In this document: positions 10,801-20,700 of the stretch, in pieces | Position numbering within the stretch: position 1 is the first letter of the stretch | Layout of the letters: each line of letters opens with the position of its first letter | Assembly: GCF_014836615.1 (NCBI RefSeq) | Contig: NZ_JACSQN010000004.1 | Location: 211,374 to 275,373 of the forward strand | Length of the DNA: 64,000 bases | Reading direction: 5' to 3' | Source: Sporosarcina quadrami | Lineage (GTDB): Bacteria; Bacillota; Bacilli; Bacillales_A; Planococcaceae | Notes under the pieces: model-generated | What the model saw: the letters and a program-made list of their open reading frames with translations, nothing else | Told to the model about the DNA's origin: nothing | Database searches by the model: none | Translations under genes and position numbers: made by a program

Positions 10801-10836
10801 AATGACAAATCGATGCAAGTGGGAGGTACAGATATT

Positions 10837-13095
10837 ATGGATATAAAAGAACTGCTCGCCAATGACCGCGTTAAACCGTACGTATCAAAAGCTCGTTTTG
10901 GTATTGAAAAAGAAGGTCAACGGGTGGATTTGTCGGGAAATTTAGCTACAACGAACCATCCCGAAATCCTATCAGCTAGAGACGAACACCCTTATATACA
11001 ACGCGACTTTGCAGAAACACAGATGGAGTTAATTACTCCTGTGACTGATTCGGTTGAAGAATTGCTAAGCTATTTATCGGCAATTCATGAAGTGGCGTAT
11101 CATTCCATAGGCGATCAGGAAATGCTTTGGCCGTTAAGCATGCCGCCACAGTTGCCTGAAAGTGAAGAAGAGATCTTCATTGCAAAGTTGAAGAATGTGG
11201 AAAGTGTTCAATACCGCCGATACTTAGCCGAAACGTATGGCAGCCGCAAGCAAATGATTAGTGGAATTCACTATAACTTTGAATTTGGTGATGAATTGAT
11301 CCAAGCGTTATTTAACGTACAATCGGACATGGACGATTATAAGCAGTTCAAAACAGAGATTTACCTCAAAGTGACAAGAAACTATTTGCATTATCGTTGG
11401 CTCGTTAATTATTTTTATGGCGCTTCTCCTAGTAGTGAGAAAAATTTCTTTGAAGACAGACCGTTGAACGAGCCAGTGAGAAGTATTAGAAACAGTCGTT
11501 ATGGTTATACAAATTCTGATGATATTAAAGTGTCCTATAGCAGCATACAAAATTATGTCTCGGATTTATCGTTGATGGTCAAAAAAGGCCTTCTTTCAGA
11601 AGAAAAGGAATTTTATTCAGCTGTCCGTTTACGTAATGGGCACCAGATACCTCACTTAGAAACTAACGGTATTAGCTATATTGAGTTAAGAAATATAGAT
11701 TTAAATCCTTTTGAAACGCATGGAATCAGCTATGAGCAAGCCGAATTCCTTCATCTATTTTTGCTTTATCTATTATCGAAAGATGAAGGAGCCAATAAAG
11801 ATGAGTGGGTACAAGAGGGGGATACACTTAGTGATCTAGTTGCTCTTGAGCACCCACTGCAACAAACGCAATTGAGAGAAGAAGCAGAAACGATCATTGA
11901 TGAAATGGAACAACTAGTGGAAATCATGAGTTTGACTGTTTCCAATTCGTTCTTTACAAACTTAAGAGAAATGTTGGCAGACCCTAGTAAGACGTTAGCT
12001 GGAAGACTTTTCGAAGAAAGTGAGAAGAGCAGTCAGAGTGAAGTAGCTATCCGTCTTGCAAAAGAAAATTTCCTTCAATTGTGGGATAAACCCTACCAAT
12101 TAACAGGATTCATAGATATGGAGTTATCTACTCAACTTCTTATGTTTGATGCGATTCAACTTGGTATTCGAGTAGAGATTTTAGATCGACAAGATCAGTT
12201 TTTGAAGTTGCAATTCAAAGACCACGTGGAATATGTCAAAAACGGTAATATGACGAGTAAAGATAGCTATATATCTACGTTAATCATGGAAAACAAAACA
12301 GTTACAAAGAAGATTCTTCATAAACGCGGATTCCGTGTACCTTTAGGCGATGAATTCAATGACATTGAGCAAGCATTACGCTCCTATGAGATATTTGCCG
12401 CTACGCCATTTGTCGTAAAGCCAAAAACGACAAACTATGGCTTAGGTATATCGATATTCAAAGACGGTGCAACGTATGAAGATTACCAACAAGCGCTTAC
12501 CCTCGCGTTCCAAGAAGATACGTCTGTCCTCATTGAGGAGTTTTTGGATGGAACTGAATACCGGTTCTTTGTGTTAAATGATGAAGTTCATGCCGTTCTA
12601 TTACGCACACCTGCTAATGTTACGGGTGACGGGAAACAGACAATCGAAGAGCTGGTCAATGAAAAGAATCTGGATCCGTTACGAGGCAAAGACCATCGGA
12701 CACCTTTAGAGTTAATCCAATTAGGTGAATTGGAACAGCTTATGCTGAAAGGCCAAGGATATCAATTGGACTCGATTCCTAAGAAGGATGAAGTCGTTTA
12801 TTTGCGCGAGAACTCCAACGTGAGCACAGGTGGAGATTCGATCGACATGACAGATCAAATTCCTGATGATTATAAAAAGATAGCGGCGGATGCGGTAGCA
12901 GCTCTTGGGGCTAAAATTAGCGGAATCGATTTGATTATCGAAGACATTAATGTTCCGGCAGCTGAGCATAAGGCTTACGGTATTATTGAAGCCAATTTCA
13001 ACCCATCTATGTATATGCATATCTATCCGTACAAAGGCAAGTCACGGCGACTGACGATGCATATCCTTCATTATTTGTTTCCTGAAGTAGTATAA
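10837..13095 (+). CDS. gshF: bifunctional glutamate-cysteine ligase / glutathione synthetase
   Basis: A 752-residue fusion enzyme that makes glutathione from Glu, Cys and Gly. The N-terminal half is a gamma-glutamylcysteine ligase of the GshA type (RFGIEKEGQRVD, RDFAETQMELITP, GIHYNFEFG, YIELRNIDLNPFE). The C-terminal part from about residue 490 is an ATP-grasp domain (VVKPKTTNYGLGI, VLIEEFLDGTEYR, IIEANFNPSMYMH). The domain order is that of GshAB/GshF from Listeria and streptococci. I use the ATG at 10837, since GGGAGG lies 10 bases before it. The longer frame from 10789 would begin inside the hairpin. Bacilli usually use bacillithiol, so this gene next to glutathione-dependent formaldehyde enzymes is notable. 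Confidence 0.92.
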   Translation: MDIKELLANDRVKPYVSKARFGIEKEGQRVDLSGNLATTNHPEILSARDEHPYIQRDFAETQMELITPVTDSVEELLSYLSAIHEVAYHSIGDQEMLWPLSMPPQLPESEEEIFIAKLKNVESVQYRRYLAETYGSRKQMISGIHYNFEFGDELIQALFNVQSDMDDYKQFKTEIYLKVTRNYLHYRWLVNYFYGASPSSEKNFFEDRPLNEPVRSIRNSRYGYTNSDDIKVSYSSIQNYVSDLSLMVKKGLLSEEKEFYSAVRLRNGHQIPHLETNGISYIELRNIDLNPFETHGISYEQAEFLHLFLLYLLSKDEGANKDEWVQEGDTLSDLVALEHPLQQTQLREEAETIIDEMEQLVEIMSLTVSNSFFTNLREMLADPSKTLAGRLFEESEKSSQSEVAIRLAKENFLQLWDKPYQLTGFIDMELSTQLLMFDAIQLGIRVEILDRQDQFLKLQFKDHVEYVKNGNMTSKDSYISTLIMENKTVTKKILHKRGFRVPLGDEFNDIEQALRSYEIFAATPFVVKPKTTNYGLGISIFKDGATYEDYQQALTLAFQEDTSVLIEEFLDGTEYRFFVLNDEVHAVLLRTPANVTGDGKQTIEELVNEKNLDPLRGKDHRTPLELIQLGELEQLMLKGQGYQLDSIPKKDEVVYLRENSNVSTGGDSIDMTDQIPDDYKKIAADAVAALGAKISGIDLIIEDINVPAAEHKAYGIIEANFNPSMYMHIYPYKGKSRRLTMHILHYLFPEVV

Positions 13096-13125
13096 TCACG
13101 TTTGTAATTGCACGTCTAATTTATG

Positions 13126-13165
13126 AAAAAGACTGACTTAACCTAGTCAGTCTTTTACTTTTTTA
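13126..13165. terminator. terminator downstream of gshF
   Basis: AAAAAGACTGACT / AGTCAGTCTTTT is followed by a further T-run. It lies between gshF and the converging hydrolase gene, with T-runs for both strands. Confidence 0.8.
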
Positions 13166-13179
13166 TAAACAATTACTAT

Positions 13180-14400
13180 TTAAGAACTAACCATCTTTCC
13201 ATTGACCATTACCCAACGCTTTTGTGGTTTTCTTGCCACTACTTCAGCAGTTGATGCCGCTTCAAAAAACACAAAGCTTGCCTCATCATTTTCTTTTGGC
13301 CATACCCGGACCCCATTTTTGTCTAGTGGCGTTATGCCCGCCGTTGCATATTTTAATCCATATCGTAACGAACGTTCGTCTATTTTCCTATTCAATTCAC
13401 TGAAACGTGTCACTTTCTCCAGTACATCCCCTGTGCCATATGGGCTCCAAGAATCATAAAAACCATCACACCCGAAGTGAACTTTTATGCCGTGACGATC
13501 TAATAATTCAATCGGTGGTAACGTTCGATTTAAGTTAATCGGAACTGTCGACATTATCGCGACGTCTTGGTCAGCTAGACGTTTAGCAATCGCCTCTTGC
13601 TGAGCTACCGCCACATCTCCTAGACAAAACGAATGACTTAAGGCGGTTCGTCCTTTGTAACCTGCTTCTTCCACGATGTCGATCCATTTATCTGCTGTGT
13701 AGTAGCCGACAGACCCACCATCATGCAAATGGATATCCACATCCGCATCAAACTCAGTCGCAATTGTCATCACTTCATGCAAGGACTTTTCAATCGATTG
13801 ATCAATTCCTGCTGGGTCTAGTCCGCCGACCATTGTCGCCCCCGAACGCATCGCTTCCCTCATCAACTTCGGTACTTCATTCCTCAACAAACCATGTTGT
13901 GGAAATGCAACGATTTCATGTGTAACGATGCCTTTAAATGCTTCAAGAGCAGCTTTAACACCTTCTAAATTTTTCAAACCGATATACGGATCGATATTAA
14001 CATGTGTGCGAATATGTGTTACACCATATTTTAATAACGTTTCGATCATTTTTGTAGCACGTTGCTCCGTCGAGTCGGCCAATTCAACTAATTCCAGTGC
14101 CTCAAGTTCCAATCGTTCTTTTAAATTAGCAACTGGAATTACAGCTTTCCAATCTAACGCCATATACGTTTTATCTAAATGATTGTGCATTTCTTTTAAC
14201 GGTGGAATAGCTAATTTGCCACTCATATCCAATTGCTGTCCTTGTAAATCATCTATACTGTCTGCATCTTTAATTTCTAAAATGCGTCCGTCTTTCACTT
14301 GTATATGAAAAAGTGCAGTTTCTGTTTCATATGCACCATTTGCCAATTGGCGCTCGCCAATTTCCAGTTTTACATTTGTTAGCCAAGTACCCTCACTCAT
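13180..14400 (-). CDS. cytosine deaminase-like metal-dependent hydrolase (paralogue 1)
   Basis: A 406-residue amidohydrolase of the CodA/AtzC group. The metal-binding N-terminal motif is MHNHLDKTY, followed by THIRTHVNIDP, the family signature IVAFPQHGLL, the metal histidine in DIHLHDGG, SHSFCLGD and the metal aspartate in FGCDGFYDSWSPYGTGD. In E. coli cytosine deaminase the segment after the third histidine holds a catalytic Glu (HCDE); here it reads HLHD, so the substrate is probably not simply cytosine. The ATG at 14400 follows AGGGGG. It is the second gene of a two-gene operon with a paralogue 15 bases upstream, with no recognisable transporter. Confidence 0.8.
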   Translation of the reverse strand: MSEGTWLTNVKLEIGERQLANGAYETETALFHIQVKDGRILEIKDADSIDDLQGQQLDMSGKLAIPPLKEMHNHLDKTYMALDWKAVIPVANLKERLELEALELVELADSTEQRATKMIETLLKYGVTHIRTHVNIDPYIGLKNLEGVKAALEAFKGIVTHEIVAFPQHGLLRNEVPKLMREAMRSGATMVGGLDPAGIDQSIEKSLHEVMTIATEFDADVDIHLHDGGSVGYYTADKWIDIVEEAGYKGRTALSHSFCLGDVAVAQQEAIAKRLADQDVAIMSTVPINLNRTLPPIELLDRHGIKVHFGCDGFYDSWSPYGTGDVLEKVTRFSELNRKIDERSLRYGLKYATAGITPLDKNGVRVWPKENDEASFVFFEAASTAEVVARKPQKRWVMVNGKMVSS

Positions 14401-14415
14401 CTTTCCGCCCCCTTT

Positions 14416-15651
14416 TTATAAAACTCCAAACTCTACCTCTTCATTTTGAGAAACTACTTTACCTTGATGAATGACTCGGGTAATCGGTCGACGTCTAGCG
14501 ACAACTTGAGCCGAACAAACTGCATCCAACAATAAGAAATCAGCAGCATCCCCTTTTTGTGGCCACACGCGCTCCCCTTCATCATTCAGTGGCGTAATTC
14601 CGCCAGAAGCATATTTCCAAGTTCTATTTAATGAATACTCGTCCAAGAAACGGAATCTTTCCGCTAGGATACAGAGCTTTTCGATCGTATCGCCTGTTCC
14701 AAATGGAGACCAATGATCAGTTAAACTATCATGACCTAGAGATACATGTATACCATTGTCATATAAATATTGAACCGGAATGGTTGGCCTATTCGTAGGC
14801 ACAGTCGACGTTACATCAATTTTCGCTTCCCGAAGTATACCAATCATTTCATCTAAAGCAGCACCTTTTAAGTCACCTAATGCGATAGCATGACTAATTG
14901 TTGCCTGCCCAATCTTATTGCCTTGTTTCACTAGCTCTGCAAATTTAGTGAATTCAAAAGCCCCTAGAGAATCTCCATTATGAAGATGAAGGTCTAATCC
15001 AGCGTTCGCTTCCACGGCAATATCCATTGTTAGATTGAGTGAACGCTCAATATCCCGATCGATTGTCGATGGATCTACACCCCCTACTAAGGTCGCGCCT
15101 TTACGCATCGCTTCTCTCAGAAGTGCCTGCACATTCGAACGTAATAAGCCGTGTTGAGGAAACGCCACAATATCGTACGTCAGCATTCCTTCAAACTTTT
15201 TAAAAGCTTCAAGCGTAATTTCAATATGTTTTGTACCTATTTGCGGGTCTACATTACAATGAGATCGAATATGCGTATGCCCTTGCGATAAGAGCCATTC
15301 AATCGTATTTTCTGCGCGTTGTAAGGCAAAAGGAAGCTGCTCTGGCAATAAAGTTTCTTCTTCCTCAATGCGCGTCAAAATTCCTTTTGTTATCGGTACA
15401 CATGCTTTCCATGGTCCGCTGAAATATGTCTTATCAACATGAATATGCATTTCACGAAGAGAAGGCATTAGTAAATCACCATTACCTTCTATGATTTCAT
15501 CCGCATGTACATCTAATGAACTTCCAAGTTCTTCTACTTTTCCGTTTCTAATTAAAATATCTACTTCATCTGTTTTTGTGCCTGAAATTCTATCCGCGTT
15601 ATAAGTAAAACCTGTTTCGATTTTGACATTCTTTAGTAAAAGCGTCGACAT
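14416..15651 (-). CDS. cytosine deaminase-like metal-dependent hydrolase (paralogue 2)
   Basis: A 411-residue paralogue of the next gene. Motifs in order are MHIHVDKTYFSGPW, THIRSHCNVDP, IVAFPQHGLLR, DLHLHNGDS, ISHAIALGD and LGHDSLTDHWSPFGTGD. All metal ligands are kept, but the catalytic-acid position reads HLHN, with Asn where paralogue 1 has Asp and E. coli CodA has Glu. The start is the ATG at 15651, with GGGAG 8 bases upstream, rather than the GTG at 15660. Expression is probably from a promoter in the roughly 100 bases upstream, which also hold an imperfect hairpin. The substrates are likely cyclic ureides, amides or modified pyrimidines (inference). Confidence 0.8.
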   Translation of the reverse strand: MSTLLLKNVKIETGFTYNADRISGTKTDEVDILIRNGKVEELGSSLDVHADEIIEGNGDLLMPSLREMHIHVDKTYFSGPWKACVPITKGILTRIEEEETLLPEQLPFALQRAENTIEWLLSQGHTHIRSHCNVDPQIGTKHIEITLEAFKKFEGMLTYDIVAFPQHGLLRSNVQALLREAMRKGATLVGGVDPSTIDRDIERSLNLTMDIAVEANAGLDLHLHNGDSLGAFEFTKFAELVKQGNKIGQATISHAIALGDLKGAALDEMIGILREAKIDVTSTVPTNRPTIPVQYLYDNGIHVSLGHDSLTDHWSPFGTGDTIEKLCILAERFRFLDEYSLNRTWKYASGGITPLNDEGERVWPQKGDAADFLLLDAVCSAQVVARRRPITRVIHQGKVVSQNEEVEFGVL

Positions 15652-15676
15652 GAAGTTCACTCCCTCTTTTGAGAAC

Positions 15677-15722
15677 TGTAAAACTTTCCGAGACAGACTG
15701 TCATATCTCTTGGAAAAGTTTT
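15677..15722. other. imperfect hairpin upstream of the hydrolase operon
   Basis: AACTTTCCGAGA pairs with TCTTGGAAAAGTT (one bulge and one wobble), with a T-run on the plus side. It may terminate something entering from either side or lie in the operon's leader. It does not fit a purine riboswitch. Confidence 0.3.
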
Positions 15723-15752
15723 TTAATAGATCTGTTCACTTTAATTAAAACA

Positions 15753-16055
15753 TTATTTAAAGGATTTTAATAGTTTAAGAGAATTCACAAAAAAAAGACA
15801 CAGCCAATTGATTGTTGTGCCCCCAGCAGAAACTAATCCCATGTTCAAAATAAATGTCGCCATACTAATCGTCAGAATCGAAATCGGATTGATTCGACTG
15901 TACCAAGGTGTCTGATTCTTATACATCCCCCAATTGACTTCAATCGGAAACGTCGTCAACGTCACCACTGAAAGCATATATATCCCAAGGGAAATTAACG
16001 TAACATATTGAAAAATACTATAGTTCTTACCCTGTCTTTTCGACTTCAATATCAC
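15753..16055 (-). pseudogene. truncated VanZ-like membrane protein
   Basis: A 100-residue frame begins with a GTG and has a hydrophobic first segment (YVTLISLGIYMLSVVTLTTF), then FPIEVNW and SRINPISILTI. This is the layout of the start of VanZ-family membrane proteins, where a region like NPI-x-T is followed by FILNI and a PFG motif. The similarity breaks off after ATFILNMGL, and the tail that follows is not VanZ-like. I read it as the N-terminal remnant of a VanZ-like gene that lost its 3' part. The ribosome site is poor. The identification is moderate to weak. Confidence 0.35.
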
Positions 16056-16164
16056 GTGGTACTTCTATACGATATATTCTTTACAAACAGATTTTTTGTC
16101 AAAATTCCTCTCGGAGGTACCGCTGATGTACCTATACAGCAAACTACAATGACTTTCCCATCAT

Positions 16165-16178
16165 TTATGATACGGTTC
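16165..16178. repeat. distal att-like direct repeat of the rlmH 3' end
   Basis: TTATGATACGGTTC is identical to 21088-21101. The next bases (TCCG, then TAGCCTAAATGC) still resemble the rlmH sequence (TTCCG, TAATCCTAAAAGC). It lies 8 bases beyond the stop of the PIN-like gene. Confidence 0.7.
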
Positions 16179-16185
16179 TCCGTGA

Positions 16186-17220
16186 CTAGCCTAAATGCGA
16201 TTTACATTTAAGATTTTCCATTAACATTTTTTCAAGTTTAGCCGCTAAATCATTAAGTCTAACCAACTCATTTTCCTGATTATTTACTATTTCCCTCTTA
16301 CTTCTTTGTACTTGTTGAGCATATTGACACAATTCGCGGATATCTGCATCCTTCCAACCCGAACTATAAAAAATCATAGTCGAATACTCCGGAACTTTCT
16401 TCCCATTTTCTAATTGACGTTCTCCCATTACAAGTAGTGAATCAAACAATAATTTCATTCCTTTATCGAAAGTAATAAAGACTGGTACTTCTCGATAACC
16501 TGATATTTCCGCCAATTGGGAAACTTGAGTTGGCATAAGCATATCAATTGAAGCTGCGTATAATTTATTTAAGATTTTCTCCATTCCTATAGAAGGACTA
16601 GTATTTTTTAATATAGTTGGTTCTTCTCCTAAGTAGTGGATAACGAATGATGTACTCACAGGGGAGAAAGCATTTATTTCATCAGTCATGTAATGAAACA
16701 TTTCTTTAATTTTCGTTTTTTTATCTCTATCATCGAAATTTTTAAATATATATGCCTTTAATATAGTCGTGTAAGTTATCACTGTTTGCTTTTTAAACAG
16801 CCCATTTTTAAGTAAAAGCGGTGTTTTACTAAATCTTATGTCCTCAGTAATCAATTCATTATTAGATAATAAATCGCTTCTAAAATCCATGTCAAATACT
16901 TTCCCTACACAATCTACCATCACTTTATACTTTCCAGGGTCTATATTACCTGTCAATTCCGATCTCGATGCTTCTTCACATGCCAATGCATATATAACTC
17001 TTGTAGCATTACTTTTAACTATATTAATTATTTTTTCAAAGTCATCTTTTTGGTTATCATAATATTTATCAAAACCTTTTCTATCTGTAATATAGTATCT
17101 AGCCATAATTGCAAAATTTGTGTCTAAAATAAACATAAATTCTCTGGCACTATTTTCTATTATTAATTTATCAACATCTCTAATCTTTCCATCAATCCAT
17201 GCTGATGAAAATACACTCAT
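16186..17220 (-). CDS. PIN-like domain protein of the rlmH island
   Basis: A 344-residue soluble protein. Hydrophobic strand plus acid (FMFILDTNF, Asp at about residue 33), a second acidic cluster (YALACEEAS, residues 77-84) and a late strand-acid (VFITFDKGM, Asp at about 252) are laid out like the metal-binding acids of PIN-type nucleases. The C-terminal 40 residues look like a coiled coil. PIN proteins cut RNA and are common in toxin and defence systems. Here the neighbour is a STAND nuclease, so a defence role is the likeliest. The ATG at 17220 follows AAAAGGAG. The last codons run into the att-like repeat. Base composition is clearly more AT-rich than the housekeeping genes. The family name is uncertain. 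Confidence 0.6.
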   Translation of the reverse strand: MSVFSSAWIDGKIRDVDKLIIENSAREFMFILDTNFAIMARYYITDRKGFDKYYDNQKDDFEKIINIVKSNATRVIYALACEEASRSELTGNIDPGKYKVMVDCVGKVFDMDFRSDLLSNNELITEDIRFSKTPLLLKNGLFKKQTVITYTTILKAYIFKNFDDRDKKTKIKEMFHYMTDEINAFSPVSTSFVIHYLGEEPTILKNTSPSIGMEKILNKLYAASIDMLMPTQVSQLAEISGYREVPVFITFDKGMKLLFDSLLVMGERQLENGKKVPEYSTMIFYSSGWKDADIRELCQYAQQVQRSKREIVNNQENELVRLNDLAAKLEKMLMENLKCKSHLG

Positions 17221-17310
17221 TTCTTCAGCTCCTTTTAATAATATTTTCGTCCCTTTTTACGCTTACTGTTAAAACATATTTTAATTAACACAAATAGCGG
17301 AGGAGGTTTA

Positions 17311-17500
17311 TTCATCTTAATTAATACCATTTTTTCTAAAAGAGATGCTGCTAGAATCACACAATTCTACCGAAAAAACAACAAATAGAATTAAACCGGA
17401 TTTTGGGAAAAATTCTACTCTATATTTTAGAGCCTTAATTGACCAAGAAAAAACATTTACAACAAACAATGGGGTTATGATCTTCAACTATAATAATTAA
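17311..17500 (+). pseudogene. possible frameshifted gene remnant inside the island
   Basis: In the 519-base gap between the two island genes one plus-strand frame reads protein-like up to the TAG at 17386 (INTIFSKRDAARITQFYRKN). A second frame continues from there (RIKPDFGKNSTLYFRALIDQ) to a TAA at 17498-17500. The switch point is a run of six A at 17373-17378, a natural indel site. There is no start codon, and I recognise no family. This could be chance. Confidence 0.25.
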
Positions 17501-17563
17501 AACTGAATTACTTTACGAATTCTAATTTAATCAATCTTTCTCTACCATATTTTCTTACTTAAC

Positions 17564-17606
17564 AAATACAGTACCATTCCCACTACTTGGCAATGGTACT
17601 GTATTT
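17564..17606. terminator. long perfect hairpin downstream of the STAND gene
   Basis: A 15-bp perfect stem (AAATACAGTACCATT / AATGGTACTGTATTT) encloses a 13-base loop. It is about 135 bases past the STAND stop on the minus strand, with only a short T-run. It probably terminates the STAND transcript. The remainder of 17221-17739 is AT-rich with no other clear feature. Confidence 0.5.
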
Positions 17607-17739
17607 ATGTCTCAAATAAAATCATAATTACTTAAGATAAAACACTGTGTAACGAAATTAAATATATTTCACCAAATCAAATAACCATCCGAAATTTGAA
17701 AAGTCTTCAAAATAATAACATCCAATTGTTTTTCAGGAA

Positions 17740-20700
17740 TTATAATTGCTTATTATTATCTATATCGTAAATTAATGATTCCTTTAAAAACCACTTTAGA
17801 ATTTCATACATTTTATCCCAATCAATATAAACTTCATATCTTTGAAGAAACCTTGGAATATTACCAATTAATAAATGCCAATTCCCAATGTATTCTTTAT
17901 CTGATACTCTAGCAAACATTGCATTGTGTATTATCATCATGTGGTGGATTCTGATCTCCTCCACTTTGTAAAGAGAGTATATATCTACAAGGGGTAAACA
18001 GGAATGCCATCCATCTGGATATCTTGATACTTCAAGATATCCGATTTGATTATCATTAATATACTTTTTATCCTCTTCATGTATACATCCATATTTAAAC
18101 GGGATATACTCCTTTTCTTCTTCTTTTGCTTTTTCCTGGATATCTATTCCTTTTTCAACGATTTTTTTCTTGATCTTTTTATCGTCAATCGCCCCTAAAA
18201 TTCTGTAGCCATTATAATTTATAGAATCGAGAATACGATTACAGTGCTTGCTTTGCAATGGACTTTGAATATCTCCGTATTCAATAGTTTTCCCATAATC
18301 ATGATATGAAAGCAGTTTATAAACTCTATAATCAATGTGTTTAACATCAAGGCAATTTATTTTCTCAGGTGCTAAATCGAATATATCTACAGGGAAATCA
18401 TTCTCATTAAATGCACCTATTTGATCCAACTTGTTTATTATAAAATCGTCTTTCATATTTATATAGCTTCCAAGCAAATGTCTAATTCCTTTTTCACTTT
18501 GATCCATCACTTTTCTTAATATATCAATCGATTTTAACTCTTCTAAAAAACCATGTTCTTCAAACACGCTTAATGCAGTATCTAGTGTATATACACTATA
18601 ATCTTTTCGGTTATAATACATTGTCCATACACGATTAATTGAATAAATATCAATCTGTCTCTTTTCATGGTTTACTAACCTTAAAAAAGATTGCGCATAT
18701 TCTACCGTTTCAAAAGATCCTTTGGAAGCACTTTCTCTTATTATCTCGTCCAAAGATTTCCCATAAAAGAAATTTTTATCTCCTAATTTCCCCATTTCAT
18801 TAAGTTGATATTTAGCAGATATCAATATTCTTGCTGACCACATACTTCTTATACCATACTTCTCAACGATTTTACTTAATTGGTATTTTGCTATGCTTTC
18901 ATCGTTTTTCAGGTATTCATCTAGTAATTTAAAATAAATATCCTCTTGGTCCTGATTAATCCAAACACTAACCATATGTCTTATTAAGATATCTTGCTTC
19001 TCAAATTCAGTTATACCATTATATTCTAGCTTTTCTATTGTCTCTTTGTAATTTGGTTTGTTTTCTCGTATTTCAAAGTAATGTTGTTCATCATAAACTG
19101 CTTCATATAGTGTTTCTATTTGATTTGAATCATACATTCTATCCGTCAAATACCTTTTATATGGTCCCTCCTCCTGTAACTTTAATAGAATGAAAGTATT
19201 CCATAAAACGCCCGTACTAAATATCTCTTCCTCTATAATTACATGATTATTCATATATAGAAGAATCTGATACACTAAACCGTCATTTCCAATTAAATCA
19301 TTACGATTAACCATTTGATAGATTAAGGAAAATGAATAATATTGATATAAATCAAGTACTTCTTCCCGATGCTCTAATAACCTCTTTAACTGGTTATATA
19401 ATGAGGTTACTGAATTGTAATCTAAAGTCCTTTCAAGTAAATCTGAAAAATTTCCAACATCGCTATACATCAATAATATGTCTTTGTAGAATTTTTCACT
19501 AAGGTCAAATGAAGACAATCTTGACATGAAATTAACAGTTCCACTTAACAAACTACTCTGTACAAACTGATTTATTCTATCTTCTAACTGTGGATAATTT
19601 TTAATTTCATGCCTCAAGTAGGTGTTAAAACTATCATGAATTAAAGAAATTCTATTCAGTGTTCTTTTAAACAAATATGGATGTGTTTCTACAAACTCCA
19701 TAATAGCGCCTACTAGGAAGGATTCTTCTAGAATAATTTTAATCTCAGATTCTGTAAAAAAACTATTGTTTGTTGCAAAAATAGATAATAATGTTTTTGG
19801 TTTAACTTGATCAAGCAGTAGGACATAATATTGATTTAAACTTTCAATTTCCGGAGTAACATTTATTTCTTTATGTATTTTATAATGTTCAGCAACAAAG
19901 TAGGTAATTATAGGATAACCATCGGTAACATTATAAATGTCTCTTACAACTCGATATTCATAGATATTGTAAGCCATCGCTAAATATAATTCGGTTTCTT
20001 TAAAACCCCAATTTTCCAACTCCATCTTTTCCCAATTAACTTTAGCTAAAAGTGGTCTCGACAAAACCACTATAGGAGCATCTTCCAGTGAATTAATAAA
20101 GTCTATATATAAATCAAGTTCCTTTGGATTGTAATTTTCTACATGATCAAGACCATCAATTATCAGTATCTTTTCTTGCCTAACAATTTCTTGAATTAAC
20201 TCTGCGATAGTATAACTCTTTGGAGAATTGAAAATTGCTACAGCTATATCATCTAAAAATGCATCAAATTGTAACCGTTTCATAAGTCGTTCATCTTGAG
20301 ATCCAGTCCAGAATCTATAAACTATTGCGTTATCATATTTTTGAATCAACTCTTTAACATAATGACTCTTACCTACGCCAGGCTTACCAACTATCCATAA
20401 AATACCTGTTTCTATACTTTCTATCGGCTCACGTATTAATATCGTTTTGTCACTTAAGTCTATAGACATTCTGATCACTTTAGGCAGATCCTCTACCATA
20501 ATCATAAAGTTCGAAGAAGTTGTTAAAGAGAAGGCATACTGGATAATCTGAACTTCTCTACTTTCAGTACTAAACATCTCATCAAGTAGATTTTGTACAT
20601 CACTAGGAGTTAGTGGGATTATTACTACTTCATTTATTATTATTGCTGGTAAACCCAAAAATTCTGAGTCTGTAATAATCTGATCAGTATTAACTATTAC

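Noticed and set aside
10789..10836. Earlier gshF start at 10789
   Set aside because: It would start inside the hairpin 10766-10800 and has no ribosome site; 10837 has GGGAGG.
15652..15752. Purine or guanidine riboswitch ahead of the deaminase-like genes
   Set aside because: Only an imperfect hairpin is present; conserved riboswitch cores are absent.
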